From Acidisphaera sp. L21 (GTDB lineage Bacteria; Pseudomonadota; Alphaproteobacteria; Acetobacterales; Acetobacteraceae), in contig NZ_LMUY01000133.1 in assembly GCF_009765685.1 (NCBI RefSeq), forward strand, positions 47,405 through 111,404: DNA of 64,000 bases. Direction: 5' to 3'. The notes beneath the pieces are model-generated. The model did not search any database and was not told the origin of the DNA. It saw only the letters and a program-made list of their open reading frames with translations. Numbering within the stretch: position 1 is the stretch's first letter; every line of letters starts with the position of its first letter. This document shows, one piece after another, positions 24,900 through 33,461 of the stretch. Position numbers and translations under genes: made by a program.

Positions 24900-26305
24900 G
24901 CCGCCCACTCCGACTGAGGATCATCCTGAGCCGTGGGCGCCGGGTCCAGGAACGGCAGTCCCATATTCGGCTTGTCTGCCCGCTGGCCTAGCACCCAACG
25001 ATACACCTCCAGCGTCTGCGCGGCCTTTGCGGGCCAGGCGAACAGGCCGAACGCACGGTCGATGCCTACGCGGGACTTGGCCGCGATCTGTCCGGGATCG
25101 ACCAAGATCTCATACAGTGTGGCGCGCAGGCTCGCGATGATGGCGGCGCGATCCCCTAGTGGCAGCAGGTAGCCGCTGGCCGGGCTCACCAATTCCGCCG
25201 GGCCGCCGTAATTCACCACTACCGGCACGACGCCGGCCGCCATCGCCTCCAGCACCACGGCGCCCCCGAATTCATGCACCGAGGGGAACGTCAGCAGGTC
25301 GGCGCGGTTCAGCCGGGGCGCCAGGTCGAAATGCGACAGCTTGCCGGCGAAGGTCACCGACCCAGCCACGCCGAAATCGGCCACCATGCGATCCAACCGT
25401 TCGCGTTCCGGCCCGAAACCGATGATGTCCAGCAGCAAGCGGCCGGATCGCAGCAGCGGGGCTGCCGCCTCCAGCAACATGTCGCAGCCTTTATAGGGTA
25501 CCATGCGGCCCAGAAACGCGGCACGCAGTGGGCGCCCGGCGTAGCTTTCCGCGGTGCGGACGGCGGGACGTGGAAAGCGCGCCGGGTCGATCCCGTTTTC
25601 CGGAACATACACTGCCTTCGATCGCCACTTCACCGGCAAATCCGCAATGGCGCTGGCGCCCCCAACCATAATAGCGGCGGCGTCGCGACGCGTCGCGCGG
25701 TAGCCCGGCACCAGGCGATACAATCCGCGCAGCTTCGATAAGAATTCGCCTTCCTGCCGCTGCAACTCAGGAAATTCCTTCGGCCATGGCAAGCCGCCGT
25801 TCAACGGGCCCAGGATGAATGGCACGCCGATCCGCCGGCACAGTGTCGCCAGCTGGCTTGGCACCGCGGCGCTCAGCGGCGTAATGCGATGAACCAGATC
25901 GAACTCGCCAGCACGCAACGCCTTGCCGAACCGGCGCCACATCATACGCTCCGTCAATAGATAGGCCGGCATCGTCAGGGCGGTGAGCATCGCGTAGCCC
26001 TTATTCGGTCCGCTGATCCGTTCCACCAGCCGCGCGACAGGATTGACCAACCAATCGGTGTCGAACACCGTGTAATCCCGCCCCTCCACCAACCCGATGC
26101 GGTCCAGCGCGGGCTTGTTCCAGTTACGGGTGATCAGATGGGTGTCCACCAGATTGGTCAGCGCCTCGTAATGCGACCAGCCGACCAACGGGATACTCTC
26201 CCATTCGGGGTTGCACGAATCGGCAATCACCAAAACACGCAGGCGACGGCCTTCTCGGCCGGCCAAATGACAATTTGTTACATCAGTAATGAATTGTTTA
26301 GTCAC
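24896..26305 (-). CDS. Family 4 glycosyltransferase
   Basis: 469 residues, GT-B fold retaining transferase. The N-terminal domain runs from LRVLVIADSCNPEWES, and the C-terminal nucleotide-binding domain has FLGRMVPYKGCDMLLEAA, IIGFGPERERLD and FPSVHEFGGAVVLEAMAAG with the EX7E-type acidic pair, then GGPAELV. The C-terminal 50 residues extend past the usual domain end. The start is uncertain: a GTG at 26305 opens the frame without a clear Shine–Dalgarno, and a start some 20 residues downstream, just before LRVLVI, is possible. Coupled to the flippase gene by ATGA. Confidence 0.88.
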   Translation of the reverse strand: MTKQFITDVTNCHLAGREGRRLRVLVIADSCNPEWESIPLVGWSHYEALTNLVDTHLITRNWNKPALDRIGLVEGRDYTVFDTDWLVNPVARLVERISGPNKGYAMLTALTMPAYLLTERMMWRRFGKALRAGEFDLVHRITPLSAAVPSQLATLCRRIGVPFILGPLNGGLPWPKEFPELQRQEGEFLSKLRGLYRLVPGYRATRRDAAAIMVGGASAIADLPVKWRSKAVYVPENGIDPARFPRPAVRTAESYAGRPLRAAFLGRMVPYKGCDMLLEAAAPLLRSGRLLLDIIGFGPERERLDRMVADFGVAGSVTFAGKLSHFDLAPRLNRADLLTFPSVHEFGGAVVLEAMAAGVVPVVVNYGGPAELVSPASGYLLPLGDRAAIIASLRATLYEILVDPGQIAAKSRVGIDRAFGLFAWPAKAAQTLEVYRWVLGQRADKPNMGLPFLDPAPTAQDDPQSEWAA

Positions 26306-26327
26306 CAGGACGCCCTATAGATGCGAC

Positions 26328-26338
26328 TGCACAGTGCA
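26328..26338. promoter_or_regulatory. Small palindrome in the divergent GT4 / GT8-like promoter region
   Basis: TGCAC-A-GTGCA is a perfect 5-base inverted repeat in the 73-base gap between two divergent glycosyltransferase genes. It could be an operator, but short palindromes arise by chance and no second copy was found. Confidence 0.25.
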
Positions 26339-26378
26339 TCCCACCGTGACATGATTTCCTTAACGATGTGAGACCTCG

Positions 26379-27329
26379 ATGGCCTTGGGCACCGCTTCGC
26401 ATGTGGTCTGCATGCTGGCAGAACGTAGCTACTTCCACGGTGCCGCAGCACTCTCGAATTCATTGGTGCGAAATGGGTTTACCGGGCATATCGTCGTTGG
26501 CTATCGCGGCGCGTTGCCGGTGTGGGGCGGCCCGGTGAAACCCGCGGCAGGTTCGGCACAGCCGATCACGGCCGATGTCGACATTCAATTCATCGAATGC
26601 ACCGGGGATTGGAACCTCAGCAACCAGAAGCCTCAATTCCTGCTGCAGGTGGCCGAGACGTTGCACCCCGATTTCACCACCCTGTGGTATTTCGACTGCG
26701 ACGTCGTCATTAAGACCGCCTGGGCTAATTTCGCACGCTGGGCGGAGACGGATGTACTGCTGGTACTAGACCTGGCGGAGACATACATGCCCGCCAACCA
26801 TGTTTTCCGGCGGGAATGGCAGAACTTCGCGGAACGCGCCGGGCTGGGCAACCGCCCGGTCAGCGGCTATTTCAATAGCGGCTGCGTGGGCGTCGCACCC
26901 GGCCTCACCCGTTTTTTGGACGCGTGGGCGAAGCTGCTGCACTTGCTGGCCGACACGGGCACCAATATGTCCGTGTTAGTGGACAAGACCGGCCGCCCCG
27001 AATTTGCCAAGATGGACCAGGACTTGATGAACGCCGCCATCATGGCGACGGACGTGCCCTACAACGCGCTTGGGGTCGAGGCGATGGACGCCTTTCCCTC
27101 TGCCAACATCATGTCGCACGCCATGGTTTTCGCCAAACCGTGGCGGCGCGACTACATCCATGACGCCTTGCTCGGCTACCAGCCCGACCCAGCGCATCTC
27201 AGCTACTGGATTTATGCCGACGGCCCGATCCTGTCCTTCACGCCCGCCGAGTGGAAAAAGAAGCAGCGCGTCCTGAAGCTGACGCGCTGGCTCGGGTTTC
27301 TCAAGCGCAGTTCCGTCGATTATTGGTGA
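26379..27329 (+). CDS. GT-A-type glycosyltransferase-like protein (GT8-like)
   Basis: 316 residues, soluble, no signal peptide. The N-terminus (ASHVVCMLAERSYFHGAAAL) and the acidic DCD in LWYFDCDVVIK (about 103–112) resemble nucleotide-sugar transferases of the GT8 or nucleotide-diphospho-sugar group, and YFNSGCVGV plus KMDQDLMNAAIM fit the acceptor-side motifs (the DQD stretch). I do not recognise a specific substrate. It is placed between a GT4 gene and polysaccharide export genes, so a role in building the repeat unit is likely. The ATG at 26379 has only a weak ribosome site. Confidence 0.65.
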   Translation: MALGTASHVVCMLAERSYFHGAAALSNSLVRNGFTGHIVVGYRGALPVWGGPVKPAAGSAQPITADVDIQFIECTGDWNLSNQKPQFLLQVAETLHPDFTTLWYFDCDVVIKTAWANFARWAETDVLLVLDLAETYMPANHVFRREWQNFAERAGLGNRPVSGYFNSGCVGVAPGLTRFLDAWAKLLHLLADTGTNMSVLVDKTGRPEFAKMDQDLMNAAIMATDVPYNALGVEAMDAFPSANIMSHAMVFAKPWRRDYIHDALLGYQPDPAHLSYWIYADGPILSFTPAEWKKKQRVLKLTRWLGFLKRSSVDYW

Positions 27330-27341
27330 GGCCAGGCTCGG

Positions 27342-28088
27342 CTAGAATAGGCTCTGGCCGATGCCGCCGAGGTTGTAGTTCAGCGTCTTCTGGAACGGCA
27401 GCGCCTGGTTCAGGTACTGGTCCACGAACAAATCGAACTCGGCAATATCCGCCTTCGGCACGAAGATCACGTCCGATGGCTGCAGCGGCAGATCGTCCTG
27501 CATGTCAGCCGACCCGGCGTAGCGGCGCAGGTTCAACGTGCGCAGCATGGGCGCGTTGTCGGCGCGACGGCGGATCAACACCACCTCGCTGGACCGCGAC
27601 GTGGGCAGGAAACCACCGGCCATCAGCACACCCTGTAGCGCATCGGTCGGACCCTGCAGCGGCAGGACGCCCGGCGTCTTCACGTCCCCGCCGACGAAGA
27701 TCCTCGATGAGGCGTAATTGCGCACCACGACATCGAGATCGGCAACCCGCAGTTTGGAGGCATAGCCGTCCTGCAATTTCTTGCGGAATTCCGGCAACGT
27801 CAGCCCGCCAGCGACGACATCGCCCAGCAACGGCACCGTCACCCTTCCATCCGGGCCGATCACCAGCTTGGCGTCGTTCAGCTCCGGGTTCAGCAGGAAT
27901 TTCAAATCGAATTCGTCCCCGCCTGCCAGGCGATGCGGCGGGACCTCGTTCGACCAGGGGGCAAACCCGTCCACCTGCTTGGGGACGATGGTGATGTGCT
28001 GCGTGCACGCACCGAGCATCACGGTGAGCGACAGGGCTATCAGAACGTTCGGGCGCAATTTTTGGCCTTTCACGGCGGCATGAACCAT
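27342..28088 (-). CDS. Outer-membrane polysaccharide export lipoprotein (OPX, Wza/GumB-like)
   Basis: 248 residues. A lipoprotein signal peptide ends at the lipobox VMLGAC with the lipidated Cys at about residue 28. It is followed by a Poly_export domain (about 50–135, with LAGGDEFDLKF and VIGPDGRVTVPLLGDV) and an SLBB-like domain (IFVGGDVKTPGVLPL). The protein is shorter than Wza, closer to the GumB class, and lacks an obvious C-terminal membrane helix. It would form the outer-membrane channel for the polymer. Divergent from the Wzz/GumC-like gene, with which it should work. Confidence 0.88.
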   Translation of the reverse strand: MVHAAVKGQKLRPNVLIALSLTVMLGACTQHITIVPKQVDGFAPWSNEVPPHRLAGGDEFDLKFLLNPELNDAKLVIGPDGRVTVPLLGDVVAGGLTLPEFRKKLQDGYASKLRVADLDVVVRNYASSRIFVGGDVKTPGVLPLQGPTDALQGVLMAGGFLPTSRSSEVVLIRRRADNAPMLRTLNLRRYAGSADMQDDLPLQPSDVIFVPKADIAEFDLFVDQYLNQALPFQKTLNYNLGGIGQSLF

Positions 28089-28207
28089 GGGGAAACGCAG
28101 CCGGCACCGCCGGCGCGGTCTTCTTAACCCTGCAGCGATTAAGAGGGATTTAAGCCCTACCGCCTACAACACGAAAACCAACCGTCCTGTAAGGCCAGTG
28201 AACGCCC

Positions 28208-29761
28208 GTGAGCGATACCACAGCACGCGACTTCCCCGCCGGCGGCGTCCGGCACCGATCCGGATCGTTCCCCAGCTTCAGCCTGCGGGACCTGGTAACG
28301 GCGTTTTTCTATTATAAGCGCGTTACCCTGCTGGCCTTCATTATACCCTGCATCCTGGGCGTGCTGGCCGGGCTGGTCGCGCATACCAGCTACATGGCGC
28401 AGGCCCGACTGCTGGTGCTGTACGGCAGCGACTACGTGTTTCACCCCGGCAACCGCGACACCGGCAACGACATCACGCTGGATCGCAACCAGATCATCCA
28501 GGCCGAATTGCAGATCCTGCTGAGCCCCGCGCTCGCATCCGAAACCCTGCAGGCCGTCGGCGTGGATAAGGTCTATCCTGGCCTGCATACGGATGATGAT
28601 GGCCTGCACGTCGCGGTCGCGCGCTTCGCCAGCGACCTGAACGTGACAAGCGTGCCGCAATCCAACGTTATCGAGATGAGCCTGCGCAATGCCGACCGCG
28701 GCGTCGCGGTGCAGGTGCTGAAGGAACTGATCTCCCATTATATCAGCTATCGCTCCGGCATCTTCGACAAGCCCGGGCCACAGGGCGCGGATGCACAGCG
28801 GGCGCAGTTCGCCGACCGCCTGAAGAAGGCTGAGGAAGACCTGGCCCAGTTCGGGATCGAGCACGGGATCGGCAATCTGGACGAGCAGATCAGCCTGCAG
28901 ATCCACCAGAAGGCCGACAACACCAACCAACAGAGCCTGACGGCGCAGCAGATCGACGAGACGGCGGCCCGCGTGGCCGCGCTGCACAAGCAATTGGCCG
29001 GCCTCCCGCAGACCGTCCAGATGTTCGCCGAAAGCACCCGGTCCCAGCAATCCACTGGGCTGACGGATAGCCTGGTGAAGCTGCAGATCCAGCGCCGCGA
29101 ACTGGTGTCGAAATACCAGGATGATTTTCCGCTGGTGCGTGACATCGACCGGCAGATCGCCGGCGTTCACGCCCAAATGGGGACCGACCCCGGCCGTGAG
29201 GCGAACATTAATCGCTTAGGCCGCAACACGATCTATGACGATCTGCACCGGGAGGAGATCACCCTCACCTCCCAATTGCAGGGGTTGAACGCCAAGCAGG
29301 CGCAACTCGTCGTCGAAGCTGGCCGGATCCAGGATCGATCGGATGAACTGGCCGGGCTGTCCCGCCACTACCGCGATCTGCAGCGCACCCGCGACGTGCT
29401 GGACCAGAGCTACCGTTCGATTGCCCGCAGTGGTGAGGAGACCCAGCTCTCCGCCGCGGTGGAGCGGGCTGGTGCAGCCAACGTGCGCGTCGTGCAGCCG
29501 CCGGATGCGCCGATCGCCGGGCGCAACCAGCGTTCGCTGCTGATGGCCGGTGGCGTGGTGCTGGGCGTGCTGGCGGCGATCGCGGTGTTCGCCATGCTGA
29601 ACGCCACCCGCCAGGTCTTCGTCAGCGTCCGGGATGTGGAGCGCCAATTGGACCTGCCGGTGCTGCTGGCGGTGCCGTTGGCGGCCAGCCGCCGCCCCGC
29701 CCCGAAGGCGCCGCCGCCCACGATACGCCGAACCGTTCGCCGTCCGAGTTTTGGGGTATGA
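28208..29761 (+). CDS. Chain-length/co-polymerase protein (Wzz/GumC-like)
   Basis: 517 residues. A Wzz domain with the first transmembrane helix at about 38–59 (TLLAFIIPCILGVLAGLVAH), a long coiled-coil periplasmic part (about 190–430) and a second transmembrane helix (about 441–465, SLLMAGGVVLGVLAAIAVFA). It lacks a fused kinase domain; instead the next gene, coupled by ATGA, encodes a separate BY-kinase-like protein. The C-terminus is rich in Pro, Arg and Lys. GTG start at 28208. It would control chain length and connect the inner-membrane polymerase with the outer-membrane lipoprotein encoded divergently. Confidence 0.88.
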   Translation: MSDTTARDFPAGGVRHRSGSFPSFSLRDLVTAFFYYKRVTLLAFIIPCILGVLAGLVAHTSYMAQARLLVLYGSDYVFHPGNRDTGNDITLDRNQIIQAELQILLSPALASETLQAVGVDKVYPGLHTDDDGLHVAVARFASDLNVTSVPQSNVIEMSLRNADRGVAVQVLKELISHYISYRSGIFDKPGPQGADAQRAQFADRLKKAEEDLAQFGIEHGIGNLDEQISLQIHQKADNTNQQSLTAQQIDETAARVAALHKQLAGLPQTVQMFAESTRSQQSTGLTDSLVKLQIQRRELVSKYQDDFPLVRDIDRQIAGVHAQMGTDPGREANINRLGRNTIYDDLHREEITLTSQLQGLNAKQAQLVVEAGRIQDRSDELAGLSRHYRDLQRTRDVLDQSYRSIARSGEETQLSAAVERAGAANVRVVQPPDAPIAGRNQRSLLMAGGVVLGVLAAIAVFAMLNATRQVFVSVRDVERQLDLPVLLAVPLAASRRPAPKAPPPTIRRTVRRPSFGV

Positions 29762-30414
29762 GCGCCGTGATCGATGCCGAGCCTGACGCCGCCGGCCTGC
29801 CCCCGCCGCTGCTGCTGAGCGTCTCGCACGCCAGCCAGCTGCTATTCACGGTGCGGCGCGATCGCACCGATGGCGTTGCGATGCAGCTGATGTCGACCCG
29901 CAAGGGCGAAGGCGTGTCCACCCTGGTGCGGGACCTATCTCTGGTGGCGGCATCTCAGGGCGGGCTGCGCACGCTGCTGCTGTCCTCCGAACCGCTGGGT
30001 CGGCATGGCGCGAATTGGCCGCGCAGTGTTTACGGGTTGCCGTCCGGCCTACGCGCCATCGCCGATGGCCCGGCCGAGTTGGAGATGTATCGCGTTGGGC
30101 CCACCGGGCTGGTGGCGGCGGCCCCGATCGGCAATACGGTGCAGCCGCAGACCTGGGCCACGCTGCTGCGGGCGCTGCGGCCGCAATTCGACATCATCAT
30201 CACCGACTCACCGCCGCTGGACCGCTCCTTCACCGGCATCGTGCTGGCGCCGCATATGGATGCGACGCTGCTGGTGGTAGCGGCCGAGAGCACCCGGGCC
30301 AGCGCCGTGCGCACGCTGCGCGACCGCTTGGCCGAGGTTGGCGGCCACACGGCAGGCGTCATTCTGAACAAGCGACGCTTCCACGTGCCGCAGGCGGCCT
30401 ACGAACGACTGTGA
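29758..30414 (+). CDS. BY-kinase/ParA-like protein with degenerate ATP site
   Basis: 218 residues, same layout as the cytoplasmic kinase domain of Wzc/CpsD. The Walker A position reads RKGEGVST (48–55), with Val53 where the invariant Lys of GEGKST should be. The Walker A-prime position reads LLLSSEPLG instead of an Asp-containing motif, while the Walker B-like IIITDSPPLD is kept. There is no C-terminal tyrosine cluster. It is therefore probably not an active kinase and may act as a scaffold or regulator of the Wzz/GumC-like protein to which it is coupled. The sequence shows the substitutions; the loss of activity is inferred. Confidence 0.75.
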   Translation: MSAVIDAEPDAAGLPPPLLLSVSHASQLLFTVRRDRTDGVAMQLMSTRKGEGVSTLVRDLSLVAASQGGLRTLLLSSEPLGRHGANWPRSVYGLPSGLRAIADGPAELEMYRVGPTGLVAAAPIGNTVQPQTWATLLRALRPQFDIIITDSPPLDRSFTGIVLAPHMDATLLVVAAESTRASAVRTLRDRLAEVGGHTAGVILNKRRFHVPQAAYERL

Positions 30415-30546
30415 CCGTGCGATAGCCCTTTACGGGCCGCCATCGCCCCGGCGGCGTAACGCGAGCGATGAAGGGTGCATACCGCTCGTCGCCGAGCGCG
30501 AGTCCTATCGTCTACTGTTAGGCCGGGCTTTGGCCGCACGTGGATA

Positions 30547-31791
30547 TTATTGCCGGACGCGGCGGATCGGCTCGTCTTGGTCGTGCACGACGCCCGTGTG
30601 CCCGATCGCATAGGGATAGGGCGACGGCAGGCTCCGCATCGGCACCTGCTCCAGCAGCAAGCCCTGCGGCAGGCTAGACGCCCGGCGGCGGCGCGGCAGC
30701 AATGAGGCCAGCGCGGACAACACTAGCCCGGCGGCGGCGACCGCCGTTATGTCCGCCAGCCGCTGATCCTCGCCGGCGGAACTCGTGGTCGAAGCCACGA
30801 TCAGAACTGGCGCGACGGCGGTAGCCATGGGGGCGATGCTGGCGGTTTGCACCGGCATCGCCGTCAGCTTGCCATCCAATGCGGTAAGCTGGGCCGTCAG
30901 ATCACGGCGGCGGTCGCCAAGCTGCGCCATCTCCGCCCGCAACCGGTCGCGTTCGGCGGACAGGACAGCATCGCCCGGGTCGGGCTGAACCGGGCGGCCC
31001 TCTACCCGGCGGGTCTCGTCCGCCAGGAAGGCGCGCATGGTTTTGATCTGCCCGTCCATGACGACGACGGCCGGGTAGGTGTCCTGGTATTTCGTCGCCA
31101 GTTGCAACCGCTGTAATTGCAGGTCGGCCAGGGCGGCGTTGGCCTTGTCCAGCGTTTCGCGCCCCGGCTTGCGATCTGCCGCGGCACGGCTGGCCGCCAC
31201 CGAGTCACGAGCCAGTCCGGCCAAACTGGTTGACATCGCGATCGATCGCGCATCGGCCGCATCGATGGCGGCAACCAGACGAGTTCGGCTCGCGCGGAGC
31301 TCACTTGCCGTATCGGCTTGCGCGGTAACTGCGGTGCTCGTGGCCAGCGCGGCGGTCGGAATATTCAGGATCGCGTCCACCAGCGAAGTTACATGCTGCC
31401 GGGCCTGCGCCGGGTCGGCATCGCGCGCAGTGACGACCAGCGCCTCCCCATTCTCCTGCAGGGCCACGGGGCGCTCGGGCGCCATGGCCAGGCGCAACGC
31501 CACGTCGGACAGCGCGGCGCGGCCGGCGGCGTCGGTGTTGCCGTCCGCCACGATACGGGTGCTGACGATGGTGTCGGGGCTCATATGCTCCCATATCACC
31601 CGGCCGGCGCCTGTAGTTGTCGCCAGGCCGAGGGCAAACACGCTGATCTGCAGCAGCCATGTCCGCCGGCGCGACCGCGGCTTCGGCAGATCCGAACCGA
31701 CGATGCGCCAGACGGCTGTGTCGCCCGACGCCACCGACATGTCGATCAGCGCTGAACCCCGCACCGGGAAATCGTCCATCCTATCGCTCAT
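30547..31791 (-). CDS. Second Wzz-like chain-length protein
   Basis: 414 residues. A cytoplasmic N-terminal part of about 40 residues, a transmembrane helix (about 45–65, WLLQISVFALGLATTTGAG), a long Ala-rich coiled-coil region, then a second hydrophobic helix (DITAVAAAGLVLSALASLL) followed by a basic cluster and about 40 further residues. This is the topology of Wzz/GumC proteins, but sequence motifs are weak. The ATG at 31791 overlaps the PAP2 stop (ATGA), which fixes the start. It converges with the BY-kinase-like gene across a 132-base gap without a clear terminator. Confidence 0.7.
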   Translation of the reverse strand: MSDRMDDFPVRGSALIDMSVASGDTAVWRIVGSDLPKPRSRRRTWLLQISVFALGLATTTGAGRVIWEHMSPDTIVSTRIVADGNTDAAGRAALSDVALRLAMAPERPVALQENGEALVVTARDADPAQARQHVTSLVDAILNIPTAALATSTAVTAQADTASELRASRTRLVAAIDAADARSIAMSTSLAGLARDSVAASRAAADRKPGRETLDKANAALADLQLQRLQLATKYQDTYPAVVVMDGQIKTMRAFLADETRRVEGRPVQPDPGDAVLSAERDRLRAEMAQLGDRRRDLTAQLTALDGKLTAMPVQTASIAPMATAVAPVLIVASTTSSAGEDQRLADITAVAAAGLVLSALASLLPRRRRASSLPQGLLLEQVPMRSLPSPYPYAIGHTGVVHDQDEPIRRVRQ

Positions 31792-32333
31792 TTCGGGGTG
31801 AAGGCGGAGCGTATGGCTGCTTCCGCCGGAAGATGCATGCCGTGAAAGGCCAGCATGGTGCAGACTGCGGCCCCGAGCACGGGCCAGCCGACGATGCGCG
31901 GCCGTGGACCAGCCAATACGCCCAACACGCACAGCCCAGCCGCGCCGACGAAGCCGCCGACAATCACCTCGGCCAGATCATGCGCGTGCAATTCGATGCG
32001 CGAGTATCCCATGGCAACGATGATCGCGACCGCTATCGCGCCCAGTGCGATCCGCGGCACCACATCGCGCAGCAGCAGCACGGCCAGGCCGCCATACACG
32101 ATGCAGGCGGAGGCAACGTGGCCGCTGGGGCTCGCGGCGGAGGCGAATTCGAAATCCTCGGCGATGGCCAGGCAGCACAGCTTCAGCACCAGCATGACCG
32201 CCAGCGTGCCGCAAATCGCGCCGACCCAGGCCAGTACGCCGCGCCACCAGCCCAGCACGCCGAGCACGAGCGCCACCACAGTTGCCAACGGCAGCACGAC
32301 AGCCTGGTCGGCAAAATCGGAAAGGAAAATCAT
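31788..32333 (-). CDS. PAP2-family membrane phosphatase, copy 1
   Basis: 181 residues with about six hydrophobic segments. The catalytic core is SPSGHVASA (phosphatase motif 2) and YSRIELHAHDLAEVIVGG (motif 3), in which the usual final Asp after the His is Glu. Motif 1 (KX6RP) is not recognisable. It is a clear paralogue of the protein encoded at 44869–45444: both begin with M-E/I-FL-DFAD and end with GPRP plus FHGM. In a polysaccharide locus a role in undecaprenyl pyrophosphate or lipid-phosphate turnover is likely. Coupled to the downstream Wzz-like gene by ATGA. Confidence 0.82.
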   Translation of the reverse strand: MIFLSDFADQAVVLPLATVVALVLGVLGWWRGVLAWVGAICGTLAVMLVLKLCCLAIAEDFEFASAASPSGHVASACIVYGGLAVLLLRDVVPRIALGAIAVAIIVAMGYSRIELHAHDLAEVIVGGFVGAAGLCVLGVLAGPRPRIVGWPVLGAAVCTMLAFHGMHLPAEAAIRSAFTPK

Positions 32334-32399
32334 GTGCCTCGATCGTGCGGCTCGCTACGGCGGCATCATGCGGGGCAACGGTAAACATAAGAAGAATGG

Positions 32400-33461
32400 C
32401 TAGCGCATCGCCCCGCGGACGTGCCGGATCAGCGTGGTGATGGAAGGCTCCATGAAAATGGTCAGGTGATCGCCGGGCACGGCGACCATGCGCAGCCCCT
32501 TGCCCACCAGCCGGCCCCAGCCGAAACGGCGGTCCAGCCCGAAACCCCGTGGCTCCTCGGACGAGCGGATATGGAGCAAGCAACCATCGAACGGGCGCGG
32601 GCGATACGATTGTGCCGCGCGATGCAATTGGGCCTGCAGGTCTGCATCGAAGGCCTGCTGCGCCAAATAGGCCTGCGCGGCCGGGCTCAGCTTGCCGTCG
32701 TCTGCCCCGGGTGCCCGCACGAGGTGCTTCGTGGCGTTTCGGGCCCTTAGGAATTCCACAAGGGGCAACTTGCCGCAGAGCACCTTGGCGATGCCGGTAA
32801 GGATGATCTGCCAACCATAGGACCGCTCGGCGATTTGCCGCCGCCACGTCCCCATGTTGTTGAGATAGGCCGGGTTCCAGGTATCCACCATGATGACGGC
32901 TTTCACCTCGTGCCCGGCTGCCCGTAATTGCTGGGCTGCCTCGTAGGCGACGTTGCCGGCCAGGCACCAGCCGAGCAGCACGTACGGTCCCTGCGGCTCC
33001 ACCGTGCGCAGTTGTTGGACGTAGCCCTCGGCAATTGCCTCGATCGTCGCGGGCAGGCGCCCGCCGGTGCGGCGGTCGGCCGCCTGCAACGCGACGAACG
33101 GATGGTCGACACCGACATCCTGGCCCAGCGGAAAGAACGCGCCGTTGCTGTGCATCACTGCATAAACCGGCTTTTCCATCCCACGCCCCAGCCGCGCCAC
33201 GCGGTCGAACCGGAATTGCCGGGCTGGCGGCTCCGCCTGAACGGCGCTTAGAACCGCAGCCAGGGTGGGGTCGCGGTAGAATTGCGGCAGTGGGATCTTG
33301 ACCGCGAACTCCCTCTCGATCCGCGACAGCAGCCGGGTTGCCAGGAGGGAGTGGCCGCCCGCGGCAAAAAAGTCGGCATCGGGATCACTGGACGATCCGG
33401 GCAGAAGGTCCGCCCAAATCCGCTTCACGCGGCACGGCGTGTCGTTCATCGCAAAGTCCAT
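32400..33461 (-). CDS. Orphan peptidyl carrier–thioesterase didomain protein
   Basis: 353 residues. An N-terminal carrier domain (about 8–75) has the phosphopantetheine Ser38 in FFAAGGHSLLATRLL. A type I thioesterase domain (about 97–353) has the nucleophile elbow GWCLAGN with Cys166 where most relatives have Ser, an acid candidate D193 in MVDTW and His332 in PGDHLTIF. Such didomains normally end nonribosomal peptide synthetases, yet no condensation or adenylation domain is near. It is preceded by AGGAGG and lies 66 bases upstream of the PAP2 gene. It may load and transfer an amino acid or acyl group onto the polysaccharide or a lipid; this is inference. Confidence 0.83.
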   Translation of the reverse strand: MDFAMNDTPCRVKRIWADLLPGSSSDPDADFFAAGGHSLLATRLLSRIEREFAVKIPLPQFYRDPTLAAVLSAVQAEPPARQFRFDRVARLGRGMEKPVYAVMHSNGAFFPLGQDVGVDHPFVALQAADRRTGGRLPATIEAIAEGYVQQLRTVEPQGPYVLLGWCLAGNVAYEAAQQLRAAGHEVKAVIMVDTWNPAYLNNMGTWRRQIAERSYGWQIILTGIAKVLCGKLPLVEFLRARNATKHLVRAPGADDGKLSPAAQAYLAQQAFDADLQAQLHRAAQSYRPRPFDGCLLHIRSSEEPRGFGLDRRFGWGRLVGKGLRMVAVPGDHLTIFMEPSITTLIRHVRGAMR

